DNA of 64,000 bases, taken from NCBI RefSeq assembly GCF_019801015.1, contig NZ_JAHVJZ010000001.1, forward strand, positions 558,001 through 622,000, in the 5' to 3' direction. This DNA comes from Marinobacter nauticus (GTDB taxonomy: Bacteria > Pseudomonadota > Gammaproteobacteria > Enterobacterales > Shewanellaceae). The notes below the pieces were generated by a model. It saw only the letters and a program-made list of their open reading frames with translations. It made no database searches and had not been told where the DNA came from. A program made the translations under genes and the position numbers. Within the stretch, counting starts at the first letter, position 1. Each line of letters starts with the position of its first letter. Of this stretch, positions 25,518-36,554 are shown piece after piece.

Positions 25518-28151
25518 TTACTCGTCGGCGCCCGTTGCTTCGGCGTCGCCGGACTCGGCCTGAGGCTGATTTTCACCCTCAATGGCCTCGCCTTCGAGAT
25601 CGCCCTCAATCAGGCTTTCGTCGACTTCCACTTCATCAATGCGTTCCAGACCCACCACCTGTTCACCTTCGGCGGTACGGATCAGGCGGACACCCTGGGT
25701 ATTACGACCCACTTCCGATACTTCGGAAACGCGGGTGCGAACCAGTGTGCCACGGTTGGTGATCAACATGATTTCATCATTCTCACCCACCTGCACTGCG
25801 CCAACGACAAGGCCGTTACGCTCGCTCACCTTAATGGAGATCACCCCTTTGGTGGCACGGCTCTTGGTCGGGTATTCCTCTTGCGGAGTCCGCTTGCCGT
25901 AACCGTTCTCGGTAACGGTGAGGATGGCGTCGTTGTCGCGCGGCACAATCAGGGAGACAACGCGGTCGCTGCCTTCCAGGTTGATGCCTCGTACCCCGGT
26001 CGCGGTACGGCCCATAGAGCGCACCTGATCCTCGTTGAAGCGCACCACTTTACCCGCGTCGGAGAACAGCATCACTTCGTTGTCACCTTCGGTGATGTCA
26101 ACGCCGATCAGCTCATCATCATCCGCCAGGTTGATGGCACGAATACCGGAGGACAACGGACGGCTGTATGCCTCCAGGGTGGTCTTCTTCACGGTGCCTT
26201 TGGCAGTGGCGAACAGGATGTACTTGTCGGACGAGTACTCATCGACCGGCAGAATCGCGGTGATACGCTCACCTTCTCCCAGCGGCAGCAGGTTCACAAT
26301 CGGGCGACCACGGGCGGTACGGCTGGCCAGCGGCAGCTGGAACACGCGCATCCAGTACACTTTACCGATGGAGGAGAAGCACAGGATGGTGTCGTGGGTG
26401 TTGGCCACCAACAGACGCTCAATAAAGTCTTCGTCCTTCATCTTGGTGGCGGACTTGCCCTTACCACCGCGGCGCTGTGCCTCATAATCGGTCAGCGGCT
26501 GGTACTTCACGTAGCCCTGGTGAGACAGGGTCACCACCACGTCTTCCTGAGTGATCAGGTCTTCCATGGAGATGTCAGCGGAAGCCGCGCTGATTTCGGT
26601 CATACGGTCATCGCCGTACTGTTCCTTAATCGCTTCCAGCTCTTCGCGGATCACTTCCATCAGGCGCTCAGTGGAACCGAGGATGTGCAGCAGTTCTGCG
26701 ATCTGCTCAAGCAGCGCCTTATACTCGTCCAGAATGGACTCGTGTTCCAGACCGGTCAGCTTGTGCAGACGCAGGTCCAGAATCGCCTTGGCCTGTTCCA
26801 GGGTCAGGTAATACTTGCCATCGCGGATGCCGTATTCCGGGGTCAGCCACTCCGGACGGGCAGCGTCGTCGCCGGCCTTTTCGAGCATGCCAGCAACGTT
26901 ACCCAGCTCCCACGGACGGGACAGCAACGCTTCACGAGCTTCCGCCGGGGTCGGAGACTGGCGGATCAGCTCAATCACCGGATCGATGTTGGCCAGTGCA
27001 ATCGCCAGGCCTTCAAGGATGTGGGCACGGTCACGGGCTTTACGCAGTTCGTAAACGGTACGACGGGTCACCACTTCACGGCGGTGACGGACAAAGGCTT
27101 CGAGCATCTCCTTCAGGTTGAACACCTTGGGCTGGCCATTGGCCAGTGCCACCATGTTCATACCGAAGACGGTCTGCATCTGAGTCTGGGCGTAGAGATT
27201 GTTCAGTACCACTTCCGGCACTTCACCACGCTTCAGCTCGATAACGATACGCATGCCGTCCTTATCGGACTCATCACGCAGGCCGCTGATGCCTTCAATC
27301 TTCTTGTCTTTAACCAGTTCCGCGATCTTCTCAATCAGGCGGGCTTTGTTCACCTGATAGGGAATTTCGTTAACGATGATCGCTTCGCGGCCGTTCTTGT
27401 CGGTTTCGACTTCGGTCTTGGCGCGAACGTAGATCTTGCCACGGCCGGTGCGGTACGCCTCAAAAATGCCCTTGCGGCCATTAATGATGCCGCCGGTGGG
27501 GAAATCCGGGCCCGGGATGATCTCGATCAGCTCATCGATGGTAGCGTGCTCGTTGTCGATCAGATGAAGACAGCCGTCTACCACTTCGGTGAGGTTATGG
27601 GGGGGGATGTTGGTGGCCATGCCCACCGCAATACCAGAGGCACCATTCACCAGCAGGTTGGGTACCTTGGTCGGCAATACCGCCGGGATCTGCTCGGTGC
27701 CGTCGTAGTTCGGCACGTAGTCAACGGTTTCTTTGTCCAGGTCCGCCAGCAGCTCATGGGCGATGCGGTCCATACGGACTTCGGTATAACGCATCGCAGC
27801 AGCGGAATCGCCATCCACGGAACCGAAGTTACCCTGACCATCTACAAGGGTGTATCGCAGAGAGAACGGCTGAGCCATACGAACGATGGTGTCGTACACC
27901 GCGCTGTCGCCGTGCGGGTGGTATTTACCAATTACGTCACCAACCACACGGGCGGATTTCTTGTAGGGCTTATTCCAGTCGTTGCTCAGCTCATTCATCG
28001 CGAAGAGAACGCGACGGTGAACCGGCTTAAGGCCATCACGAACATCCGGCAAAGCCCGCCCAACAATTACGCTCATCGCGTAATCCAGGTAGGAGCTTTT
28101 TAGTTCTTCTTCGATGTTAATCGGCGTGATTTCTGTAGCCAGATCAGTCAT
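25518..28151 (-). CDS. gyrA: DNA gyrase subunit A
   Basis: An 877-residue type IIA topoisomerase subunit that cuts and rejoins DNA during negative supercoiling. The catalytic tyrosine is in [11 protein letters not shown] (about residue 122). The quinolone region reads [17 protein letters not shown], so the common resistance positions equivalent to Ser83 and Asp87 of E. coli are wild type. The GyrA box QRRGGKG is near residue 560 and is followed by six blades of the C-terminal DNA-wrapping domain. The last 35 residues are strongly acidic, as in many gammaproteobacteria. It is divergent from ubiG. Confidence 0.97.
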   Translation of the reverse strand: MTDLATEITPINIEEELKSSYLDYAMSVIVGRALPDVRDGLKPVHRRVLFAMNELSNDWNKPYKKSARVVGDVIGKYHPHGDSAVYDTIVRMAQPFSLRYTLVDGQGNFGSVDGDSAAAMRYTEVRMDRIAHELLADLDKETVDYVPNYDGTEQIPAVLPTKVPNLLVNGASGIAVGMATNIPPHNLTEVVDGCLHLIDNEHATIDELIEIIPGPDFPTGGIINGRKGIFEAYRTGRGKIYVRAKTEVETDKNGREAIIVNEIPYQVNKARLIEKIAELVKDKKIEGISGLRDESDKDGMRIVIELKRGEVPEVVLNNLYAQTQMQTVFGMNMVALANGQPKVFNLKEMLEAFVRHRREVVTRRTVYELRKARDRAHILEGLAIALANIDPVIELIRQSPTPAEAREALLSRPWELGNVAGMLEKAGDDAARPEWLTPEYGIRDGKYYLTLEQAKAILDLRLHKLTGLEHESILDEYKALLEQIAELLHILGSTERLMEVIREELEAIKEQYGDDRMTEISAASADISMEDLITQEDVVVTLSHQGYVKYQPLTDYEAQRRGGKGKSATKMKDEDFIERLLVANTHDTILCFSSIGKVYWMRVFQLPLASRTARGRPIVNLLPLGEGERITAILPVDEYSSDKYILFATAKGTVKKTTLEAYSRPLSSGIRAINLADDDELIGVDITEGDNEVMLFSDAGKVVRFNEDQVRSMGRTATGVRGINLEGSDRVVSLIVPRDNDAILTVTENGYGKRTPQEEYPTKSRATKGVISIKVSERNGLVVGAVQVGENDEIMLITNRGTLVRTRVSEVSEVGRNTQGVRLIRTAEGEQVVGLERIDEVEVDESLIEGDLEGEAIEGENQPQAESGDAEATGADE

Positions 28152-28226
28152 AGAAACTAAATTCCCTCACAGCGTCCGCCACAACGGCGTTCGCCCCGGT
28201 CTTACCGGAAAAAACAGTGATTTGGC

Positions 28227-28232
28227 ATTCTA
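28227..28232 (-). promoter_or_regulatory. Candidate -10 of the gyrA promoter
   Basis: TAGAAT on the minus strand, 75 bases before the gyrA ATG and preceded by GTGT. The -35 is poor, which is common for supercoiling-sensitive gyrase promoters. Confidence 0.35.
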
Positions 28233-28292
28233 ACACAAGCGACCGTTAAGAGAAGCGCACAAACATGGTTTCGCCGCAGGCCCCGCCATGGC

Positions 28293-28298
28293 TATAAT
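28293..28298 (+). promoter_or_regulatory. -10 hexamer of the ubiG promoter
   Basis: A perfect TATAAT 38 bases before the ubiG ATG. The -35 region (TTCGCC at 17 bases) is weak. Confidence 0.5.
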
Positions 28299-28336
28299 CG
28301 GAGCCAGTCAGAGCCTGCGAAAAAGCGGATAAATAG

Positions 28337-29050
28337 ATGTATAACAACGCAAATGTGGATCCAACCGAAGTCGCTAAGTTTGAACAACTTGCCGCTACCT
28401 GGTGGGATCCGGAAGGCCACTCCGGCCCCCTTCATAAGCTCAACCCTCTCCGCCTTGCTTATATAGAACGGCATGCCGATGGTTTATTTGGTAAAAAAGT
28501 GGTCGATGTCGGCTGTGGCGGCGGCCTGCTCAGTGAGGCAATGGCCAAGGTTGGCGCCAAGGTAACCGGCCTCGATATGGGTGAGGAACCCCTGGAAGTG
28601 GCGCGACTGCATGCCCTGGAAACCGGTGTTGATGTGGATTACCTTCAGGCCACCGCAGAACAGCACGCGGCGGATTTTGCCGGCAAGTACGAAGTCGTCA
28701 CCTGCATGGAGATGCTGGAGCACGTGCCGGACCCGGCCTCAGTGGTACACGCCTGTGCCGAGATGGTCGCCCCGGGTGGCCACCTTTACCTCTCCACCAT
28801 CAACAAAACCCCTCAGGCTTATCTCACCACCATCGTCGGGGCTGAGCAGTTGCTGAAGGTGCTGCCCAAGGGCACGCACGACTACAACAAGTACCTGCGC
28901 CCCTCCCAACTGATCGCCTGGTGTGAGCAGGCGGGCCTGAAAGTGCGCCATGCCGACGGCGTGCGCTACAACCCGTTGACCCAAACCTTCAGCATGAGCG
29001 CCTCCATGTCGATCAACTACATGATCCACGCCTACAAGCCGGAGGCATAA
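28337..29050 (+). CDS. ubiG: Ubiquinone biosynthesis O-methyltransferase
   Basis: A 237-residue SAM-dependent methyltransferase that carries out both O-methylations of ubiquinone synthesis. Landmarks are the N-terminal [14 protein letters not shown], motif [17 protein letters not shown] (about residue 55), [11 protein letters not shown] (about 120) and the C-terminal YNPLTQTF. It is divergent from gyrA, as in E. coli and Shewanella. The stop shares a base with the ATG of the next gene (TAATG), so the two are co-translated. Confidence 0.96.
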   Translation: MYNNANVDPTEVAKFEQLAATWWDPEGHSGPLHKLNPLRLAYIERHADGLFGKKVVDVGCGGGLLSEAMAKVGAKVTGLDMGEEPLEVARLHALETGVDVDYLQATAEQHAADFAGKYEVVTCMEMLEHVPDPASVVHACAEMVAPGGHLYLSTINKTPQAYLTTIVGAEQLLKVLPKGTHDYNKYLRPSQLIAWCEQAGLKVRHADGVRYNPLTQTFSMSASMSINYMIHAYKPEA

Positions 29051-29712
29051 TGAACATTCAGGGGGTTTTGTTCGATCTGGATGGCACCCTGCTGGACACG
29101 GCGCTGGATCTCGGCGCCGCTGCCAATCGTGCCCTCGCCCGTTATGGCTATCCGCCACTGTCCGATGCGCACGCCTACCAATACAGCTCTCATGGCAGCC
29201 GCGGCTTGCTTCAGGCCGCCTTGGGACAGCACTTTGAGCGGACTGACCATACTCCGCTCAAAGACGCACTGCTCAATGCCTATATGGCTGATCTCTGCGT
29301 TCACACAAAGCCTTACGATGGCATTGCTGAACTGGTTGCCGGTCTTGATACCCGCAAACTGCCCTGGGGCATCGTCACCAATAAACCCGGCTGGCTGACC
29401 GATCCCCTGCTGAGCCAGTTACCGCTGTTTGCCGGAAGCCAGGTCAACGTCAGTGGCGACACCTATGAGGTGGCCAAGCCTCACCCGAAGCCGCTGCTCG
29501 CTGCTGCGGAGCGTCTTTCCGTCGACCCTGGCACCATTCTCTATGTCGGCGATGCCGAAAGGGATATGGAAGCCGCCCGTGCCGCCGGCATGATCGGCTG
29601 TGTGGCTTTATGGGGATATTTGCGCAGAGAGGACACACCGATGGAATGGCCTGCTCACTGGTTCTGCCAGACGCCACGAGAGTTGGTCACAATGCTTGGT
29701 TTTAATGAGTGA
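29050..29712 (+). CDS. gph: HAD hydrolase, phosphoglycolate phosphatase-like
   Basis: A 220-residue haloacid-dehalogenase phosphatase. Motif I is FDLDGTLLDT at the start (nucleophile Asp and acid/base Asp), motif II lies in WGIVTNKPG, motif III is the Lys in VAKPHPKP, and motif IV is VGDAERDMEAA. The helical cap follows motif I. It resembles Gph and the related MupP; the neighbour ubiG is shared with many Pseudomonas and Shewanella genomes, so either phosphoglycolate or a MurNAc-phosphate-like substrate is possible. It overlaps ubiG by one base and ends at a strong terminator. Confidence 0.85.
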   Translation: MNIQGVLFDLDGTLLDTALDLGAAANRALARYGYPPLSDAHAYQYSSHGSRGLLQAALGQHFERTDHTPLKDALLNAYMADLCVHTKPYDGIAELVAGLDTRKLPWGIVTNKPGWLTDPLLSQLPLFAGSQVNVSGDTYEVAKPHPKPLLAAAERLSVDPGTILYVGDAERDMEAARAAGMIGCVALWGYLRREDTPMEWPAHWFCQTPRELVTMLGFNE

Positions 29713-29721
29713 GAAATACGC

Positions 29722-29748
29722 AAACGATCCATTGGATCGTTTTTTTTT
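29722..29748 (+). terminator. Terminator after ubiG-gph
   Basis: A 9-bp stem (AAACGATCC/GGATCGTTT) with an ATT loop, followed by a run of T, 10 bases past the stop. Confidence 0.85.
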
Positions 29749-29852
29749 GCCGGCCATTCCCATCCGGGGAAAAGGTGTGCTAGGGAGCGCATTGTCAACG
29801 CTGGCGCGGTTGAGGGGTTAGGCGCTACTAACCCCTTAAACTTGGTCTCAGC

Positions 29853-29873
29853 TTACCCACAATTTTGTCCACA
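29853..29873 (+). promoter_or_regulatory. Two near-match DnaA boxes upstream of nrdA
   Basis: TTACCCACA (29853-29861) and TTGTCCACA (29865-29873) each differ from the DnaA box TTATNCACA at one base. They lie just upstream of the nrdA -35. DnaA control of nrdAB is known in E. coli; here it is inferred. The rest of the 373-base gap before nrdA holds the gph terminator, this pair, the promoter and the NrdR boxes. Confidence 0.5.
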
Positions 29874-29883
29874 GGCCTGGCTC

Positions 29884-29912
29884 TTGAACCCGACCCAAAA
29901 CCGCCCTATCTT
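29884..29912 (+). promoter_or_regulatory. nrdA promoter
   Basis: TTGAAC (29884-29889) and TATCTT (29907-29912) with exactly 17 bases between them make a good sigma-70 promoter. The -10 lies inside the first NrdR box. Confidence 0.6.
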
Positions 29913-29950
29913 GTAGCCATTAACTCATGGTCACCTATATGTTGTGGTGA
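29901..29950 (+). promoter_or_regulatory. Tandem NrdR boxes
   Basis: The second core CTATATGTTG (29935-29944), inside TCACC...GGTGA symmetry, matches the NrdR core CWATATAWWG closely. The first core CCCTATCTTG (29904-29913) is weaker but resembles the E. coli box. Their starts are 31 bp apart, three helical turns, which is the spacing typical for NrdR pairs. NrdR represses ribonucleotide reductase operons when dATP is high. Confidence 0.75.
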
Positions 29951-30085
29951 CATGAACCAAGAACACACAAGTCGGCACCGCAGTTTGGTTGCCTCTTCCC
30001 GTCTCACGACAGGAAGAGCAGACGGCACCAGGCGCACGCCGGTTTTTTGTGTTTAAGGGATTAACCTCGGACCAGAGCACAGGGC

Positions 30086-32359
30086 ATGAACAGTAACCTT
30101 CTCGTGACCAAACGGGACGGTCGGAAGGAACCGATCGATCTCGAAAAGATCCACCGCGTCATCTATTGGGCCGCTATGGGGCTGGACAATGTGTCCGTTT
30201 CCCAGGTTGAGCTGGCCGCTCAAATCTACTTCTATGACGGCATCGAAACCGAAGCCATTCATGAAACTCTGATTAAGGCAGCCGCCGATCTGATCAGCGC
30301 CGATAACCCGGACTACCAGTACCTGGCTGCCCGCCTGGCGGTATTCCATCTGCGCAAGAAAGCGTTCGGCCAGTTCGAGCCGCCGCACCTGTACGACCAT
30401 GTGGTCAAGATGGTCGAAGCCCGACGTTACGATCAGCACCTGCTGGCGGATTACAGCCGCGAAGAGTTCGACGAGCTGAACGCCTACATCGATCACTGGC
30501 GTGATATGAAGTTTTCCTACGCTGCGATTAAGCAGATGGAAGGCAAGTATCTGGTGCAGAACCGCGTCTCCGGCGAAGTGTACGAAAGCGCCCAGTTCCT
30601 CTACATACTGGTTGCTGCCTGCCTGTTTGCGGACTACCCGAAGTCGGAGCGTCTGGCTTACGTGAAGCGTTTTTACGACGCCACCTCCAAGTTTAAGATC
30701 TCCCTGCCTACGCCGATCATGAGCGGCGTGCGCACCCCGACTCGCCAGTTCAGCTCCTGCGTGCTGATTGAGTGTGGTGACAGCCTGGATTCCATCAGCG
30801 CCACCTCCACCTCCATCGTTAAGTACGTAAGCCAGCGCGCCGGTATCGGCATCAACGCGGGTCGCATCCGTGCTCTGGGCAGCCCGATCCGCGGTGGCGA
30901 AGCGTTCCACACCGGGATGCTGCCGTTCCTTAAGCACTTCCAGACCGCGGTTAAGTCCTGCTCTCAGGGCGGCGTACGTGGTGGTGCTGCCACCCTGTTC
31001 TATCCGCTGTGGCATCTGGAAGTGGAAGACCTCCTGGTACTGAAAAACAACCGGGGTACCGACGCCAACCGCATCCGCCATATGGATTACGGTGTGCAGA
31101 TCAACCGCACCCTGTATCAGCGTTTGATTGAAGGCAAAGAGATCACCCTGTTCTCGCCTTCTGACGTACCGGGTCTGTACGACGCCTTCTTCGCCGACCA
31201 GGACGAGTTCGAGCGTCTGTACAACCAGTACGAACAGGACGCCAGCATTCGCAAGAAGAGCGTAAAAGCGATCACCCTGTTCAGCCTGCTGATGCAGGAA
31301 CGTGCCTCCACCGGCCGTATCTACATCCAGCACGTTGACCACTGCAACACCCACAGCCCGTTCGACCCGAAAGTGGCGCCGGTGAAGCAATCCAACCTCT
31401 GTCTGGAGATTGCGCTGCCGACCAAACCGCTGACCCACCCGGACGATGAGAACGGTGAGATTGCCCTGTGCACGCTCTCCGCCTTTAACCTGGGTGCCAT
31501 TGAGAAGCTGGAAGAGCTGGAAGAGATGGCCGATCTGGCCGTACGCGCCCTGGACAGCCTGCTGGACTATCAGGACTATCCGATCAAGGCGGCGAAGATC
31601 AGCACCATGAATCGCCGTACCCTGGGTATTGGCGTCATCAACTTCGCCTATTACCTGGCCAAGAACGGCGCGCGCTACTCCGATGGCAGCGGCAATAACC
31701 TGACTCACCGCACCTTCGAAGCGATTCAGTATTACCTGCTGAAAGCGTCCGTTGGCCTGGCCAAAGAGAAAGGCGCCTGTCCGGCATTTAACGAGACCAC
31801 CTACAGCCAGGGCATCCTGCCGATCGACACTTACAAGTCGACGCTGGACAGCATTTGTGACGAGCCGTTGCACCTGGATTGGGAAGGCCTGCGTGCCGAA
31901 ATCGTTGAGCACGGCCTGCGTAACTCCACCCTGTCTGCTCTGATGCCGTCCGAGACGTCCAGCCAGATCTCCAACGCGACCAACGGCATTGAGCCGCCTC
32001 GCGGTCTGGTCAGCGTCAAAGGCTCCAAAGACGGTGTGATGAAACAGGTAGTCCCGGGTATCGAAACCCTGCGCGACAGCTATGAGCTGCTGTGGAACAT
32101 TCCGAGCAACAATGGCTACCTGCAGTTGGTCGGCCTGATGCAGAAGTTTGTCGACCAGGCGATCTCCGCCAACACCAACTACGATCCGAGCCGCTACGAA
32201 GGCAACAAGATGCCGATGAAGCTGTTGCTGCAGGACCTGATGCTGGCGTACAAGTACGGTCTTAAGACCCTGTACTATCAAAACACCCGTGATGGTCAGT
32301 CCGACAGCCAAAGTAAAGCGGACGACAACGACTGCGCCGGCGGCGCCTGTAAGATCTAA
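30086..32359 (+). CDS. nrdA: Class Ia ribonucleoside-diphosphate reductase, alpha subunit
   Basis: A 757-residue large subunit that reduces ribonucleoside diphosphates to deoxy forms under aerobic growth. An ATP-cone (about residues 5-90) gives overall activity control by dATP. The active-site cysteines lie in [20 protein letters not shown] (with the Asn and Glu pair) and ALCTLSAFN. Two tyrosines of the radical chain sit in the C-terminal YYQNTRD region, and the tail ends DCAGGACKI, the CX4C pair that passes electrons from thioredoxin. It heads the nrdA-nrdB-yfaE operon. Confidence 0.97.
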   Translation: MNSNLLVTKRDGRKEPIDLEKIHRVIYWAAMGLDNVSVSQVELAAQIYFYDGIETEAIHETLIKAAADLISADNPDYQYLAARLAVFHLRKKAFGQFEPPHLYDHVVKMVEARRYDQHLLADYSREEFDELNAYIDHWRDMKFSYAAIKQMEGKYLVQNRVSGEVYESAQFLYILVAACLFADYPKSERLAYVKRFYDATSKFKISLPTPIMSGVRTPTRQFSSCVLIECGDSLDSISATSTSIVKYVSQRAGIGINAGRIRALGSPIRGGEAFHTGMLPFLKHFQTAVKSCSQGGVRGGAATLFYPLWHLEVEDLLVLKNNRGTDANRIRHMDYGVQINRTLYQRLIEGKEITLFSPSDVPGLYDAFFADQDEFERLYNQYEQDASIRKKSVKAITLFSLLMQERASTGRIYIQHVDHCNTHSPFDPKVAPVKQSNLCLEIALPTKPLTHPDDENGEIALCTLSAFNLGAIEKLEELEEMADLAVRALDSLLDYQDYPIKAAKISTMNRRTLGIGVINFAYYLAKNGARYSDGSGNNLTHRTFEAIQYYLLKASVGLAKEKGACPAFNETTYSQGILPIDTYKSTLDSICDEPLHLDWEGLRAEIVEHGLRNSTLSALMPSETSSQISNATNGIEPPRGLVSVKGSKDGVMKQVVPGIETLRDSYELLWNIPSNNGYLQLVGLMQKFVDQAISANTNYDPSRYEGNKMPMKLLLQDLMLAYKYGLKTLYYQNTRDGQSDSQSKADDNDCAGGACKI

Positions 32360-32373
32360 GGGAAGCAGAGATC

Positions 32374-33510
32374 ATGAGCCAACTGTACAGCACCTTCTCA
32401 CGCACTCAGAATGACGCGCTCAAAGAGCCGATGTTCCTGGGTAACCCGGTGAACGTGGCGCGATTTGACCAGCAGAAGCACCGCATTTTCGAAGACCTTA
32501 TCGAAAAGCAGCTCTCCTTCTTCTGGCGACCGGAAGAGGTGGATGTGTCTCAGGACCGCATCGACTACAACGCGCTGCCAGACCATGAGAAGCACATCTT
32601 TATCTCGAACCTGAAGTACCAGACTCTGCTGGACTCCATTCAGGGCCGCAGCCCCAACGTGGCGCTGCTGCCTCTGGTATCCCTGCCGGAGCTGGAAACC
32701 TGGATTGAGACGTGGTCCTTCTATGAGACCATTCACAGCCGCTCCTACACCCACATCATTCGAAATATCGTCAATGATCCGGGCGTGGTGTTTGATGACA
32801 TCGTGGTCAACGAGGAGATTCAGAAGCGTGCTAGTGACATCTCTCAGTACTACGATGACCTGATCCACACCACTCAGCTGTATCAGCAGTTTGGTCCTGG
32901 CACGCATCAGATCAACGGCGAGAGCCTCACCCTTTCGCTGCGCGCGCTGAAGAAGAAGCTCTATCTTTGCCTGATGTCCGTTAACGTACTGGAAGCGGTG
33001 CGTTTCTACGTCAGCTTTGCCTGTAGCTTCGCCTTTGCTGAGCGCAAGCTGATGGAAGGTAACGCCAAGATCATCCGGTTTATTGCACGTGATGAGCAGC
33101 TTCACCTTGTCGGTACTCAGCACATGATCAACCTGATGGCTGACGGTAAGGATGATCCGGAGATGGCGGAGATCGCCATCGAGTGCCACGCCGAGTCGGT
33201 GGAGATTTTCCGCCGCGCCGCTGAGCAGGAAAAAGCCTGGGCCGCCTATCTGTTTAAAGACGGTTCCATGCTGGGCCTGAACAAGCAGATCGTCGAAGAT
33301 TACGTGGAGTTCATCACCAATGAGCGTATGGCTGCCATTGGCCTGCCGCCCATCTTCGACAAGCGCAGTAACCCCCTGCCGTGGATGAGCACCTGGCTGG
33401 AAAGTGATACCGTTCAGGTCGCCCCGCAGGAGGTGGAAGTGTCCTCCTACCTGACCAACCAGATCGACAGCAATCTGACCAACGGAGACCTTAAGGACTT
33501 CGAACTCTGA
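32374..33510 (+). CDS. nrdB: Class Ia ribonucleoside-diphosphate reductase, beta subunit
   Basis: A 378-residue small subunit carrying the di-iron centre and tyrosyl radical. The radical tyrosine lies in [12 protein letters not shown]. Iron ligands are visible in the WSFYETIHS and [17 protein letters not shown] segments and in IARDEQLHL. The C-terminal tail ([12 protein letters not shown]) is the expected docking peptide for NrdA. It begins 14 bases after nrdA and overlaps yfaE by one base (TGATG). Confidence 0.97.
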   Translation: MSQLYSTFSRTQNDALKEPMFLGNPVNVARFDQQKHRIFEDLIEKQLSFFWRPEEVDVSQDRIDYNALPDHEKHIFISNLKYQTLLDSIQGRSPNVALLPLVSLPELETWIETWSFYETIHSRSYTHIIRNIVNDPGVVFDDIVVNEEIQKRASDISQYYDDLIHTTQLYQQFGPGTHQINGESLTLSLRALKKKLYLCLMSVNVLEAVRFYVSFACSFAFAERKLMEGNAKIIRFIARDEQLHLVGTQHMINLMADGKDDPEMAEIAIECHAESVEIFRRAAEQEKAWAAYLFKDGSMLGLNKQIVEDYVEFITNERMAAIGLPPIFDKRSNPLPWMSTWLESDTVQVAPQEVEVSSYLTNQIDSNLTNGDLKDFEL

Positions 33511-33752
33511 TGGCCCGGATCACACTGGCTGACGGCCAGCAGCTGGTCCACTCAGAGAACGACACGCCCTTGCTGAAAAGCCTGGAACCGCTGGGCCATT
33601 ACTCGGAGTGTCGCAACGGCTATTGCGGCGCCTGCAAGACCACCTTGTCGAAAGGCAAAGTCCGGTACCTGACCGAGCCCATGGCCTACCTGAGAGCAGG
33701 ACAGATCCTGCCCTGCTGCTGTGTTCCCGATGGTGACATCGAACTGGCTTAA
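33510..33752 (+). CDS. yfaE: 2Fe-2S ferredoxin-like protein YfaE
   Basis: An 80-residue plant-type ferredoxin. Cluster ligands are the CRNGYCGAC motif (CX4CX2C, about residues 34-42) and a later Cys in ILPCCC. In E. coli YfaE supplies electrons for maintaining the NrdB diferric-tyrosyl cofactor. The one-base overlap with nrdB agrees with that job. The operon ends at a strong terminator. Confidence 0.93.
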   Translation: MARITLADGQQLVHSENDTPLLKSLEPLGHYSECRNGYCGACKTTLSKGKVRYLTEPMAYLRAGQILPCCCVPDGDIELA

Positions 33753-33756
33753 CAGA

Positions 33757-33785
33757 AAAACCGCCCCTTACCGGGCGGTTTTTTT
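33757..33785 (+). terminator. Terminator after nrdAB-yfaE
   Basis: AAAACCGCCC pairs with GGGCGGTTTT around a short loop, then TTT. It overlaps the end of the convergent VOC gene by two bases. Confidence 0.85.
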
Positions 33786-34251
33786 ATGACTGCGCCTTTA
33801 GATATTCATCAAAGCGCTGTTGCAGCACGTCATCGGAGAGATCCTCATTGTGGGTCGCCAGGGTCCAGACATGCCCGAACGGGTCCTCCAGTGTGCCCGC
33901 GCGATCCCCATAGAACTGGTCCTCAACCGGCCGCAGCGCTTTGGCCCCCGCCGCCACGGCCCGCTCATACACCGCATCGACGTTCGCCACGTACAGGCAA
34001 AACGACACCGGTGTGCCACCGAAATGGGCTGGCCCATGGAAACCCATGTCCGGAAACTCATCCGCCAACATCAGGGTGGAATCACCTATCGAGACCTCCG
34101 CGTGCCCTATCCTGCCGTCCGGCATGGCCATAACCCGAGTGGTGATGGCGCCAAACACCGTTTCATAAAAGGTGATGGCCGCTTTGGCATCGTCCATGAC
34201 CAGGTAAGGATTCAGCTGAGAGCCCGTTGGGGAGAAATGCGCGTCTGTCAT
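33784..34251 (-). CDS. VOC family (glyoxalase/PhnB-like) protein
   Basis: A 155-residue protein with two vicinal-oxygen-chelate modules, of the PhnB/YdcE-like type. The motifs are LNPYLVMDDAKAAITFYETVFG at the start, HAEVSIGDSTLMLADE, VANVDAVYERAVAAGA and DQFYGDRAGTLEDPFGHVW. Metal-binding His and Glu residues are plausible in the HAEV and LEDPFGHVW segments. The substrate is unknown. It converges on the nrd operon. Confidence 0.8.
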   Translation of the reverse strand: MTDAHFSPTGSQLNPYLVMDDAKAAITFYETVFGAITTRVMAMPDGRIGHAEVSIGDSTLMLADEFPDMGFHGPAHFGGTPVSFCLYVANVDAVYERAVAAGAKALRPVEDQFYGDRAGTLEDPFGHVWTLATHNEDLSDDVLQQRFDEYLKAQS

Positions 34252-34318
34252 AGTCTGCTCCGGTCAGCCCACTGAGGGTACTAACAGGTATGGCAGAGCC
34301 GGCACCAAAGCACAAAAA

Positions 34319-34338
34319 AGCCCCGGTTCACCGGGGCT
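34319..34338 (-). terminator. Terminator after fadH
   Basis: An 8-bp stem (AGCCCCGG/CCGGGGCT) with a tetraloop, followed by TTTTTTGTG on the minus strand, 19 bases past the fadH stop. Confidence 0.85.
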
Positions 34339-34356
34339 TGTTTTACTTCAAAGGCG

Positions 34357-36396
<2,040 letters not shown>

Positions 36397-36397
36397 T

Positions 36398-36407
36398 CAA
36401 ACGTTTG
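36398..36407. promoter_or_regulatory. CAAACGTTTG palindrome upstream of fadH
   Basis: A 10-bp perfect palindrome with the AAAC/GTTT half-sites of a PsrA box but no spacer, 17 bases from the fadH start. It may be a second binding site for the regulator that uses 36447-36459. Confidence 0.4.
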
Positions 36408-36423
36408 TTCAAGACTATCTTGA

Positions 36424-36439
36424 TGTGACCCTCATCACA
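36424..36439. promoter_or_regulatory. Perfect CRP site between fadH and sppA
   Basis: TGTGA-CCCTCA-TCACA is an exact match to TGTGA-N6-TCACA. It is centred about 50 bases from the fadH start codon and 120 from sppA, so cAMP-CRP control of fadH is the natural inference. Confidence 0.7.
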
Positions 36440-36446
36440 AGCGGGC

Positions 36447-36459
36447 GAAACGCCGTTTG
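36447..36459. promoter_or_regulatory. PsrA-type box upstream of fadH
   Basis: GAAAC-GCC-GTTTG matches the G/CAAAC-N2-4-GTTTG/C PsrA motif exactly. Together with the similar sites before the acyl-CoA dehydrogenase gene it suggests a shared fatty-acid-responsive regulator. Confidence 0.6.
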
Positions 36460-36522
36460 AAATATAAAGCCTTACAAAACCATCGGAATTCTTCCTCCCT
36501 CAATTCAGTCGCTTGAGATAGC

Positions 36523-36542
36523 ATAGAGTGGTGACACTCTAT
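36523..36542. repeat. Inverted repeat in the sppA leader
   Basis: ATAGAGTG and CACTCTAT form a perfect 8-bp inverted repeat with a 4-base centre, ending 12 bases before the sppA ATG. It could be an operator or an RNA hairpin next to the ribosome binding site. Confidence 0.5.
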
Positions 36543-36554
36543 GGAAGGCAAGGT

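Noticed and set aside
25881-28103. A 740-codon open frame antisense to gyrA
   Set aside because: It mirrors gyrA codon by codon, has low-complexity [11 protein letters not shown]-like composition and no ribosome binding site. Strong codon bias in gyrA removes the codons that would be stops on the other strand.
30053-32311. A 752-codon open frame antisense to nrdA
   Set aside because: Same cause as at gyrA. The sense frame has every catalytic cysteine of NrdA, so the antisense frame is a shadow.
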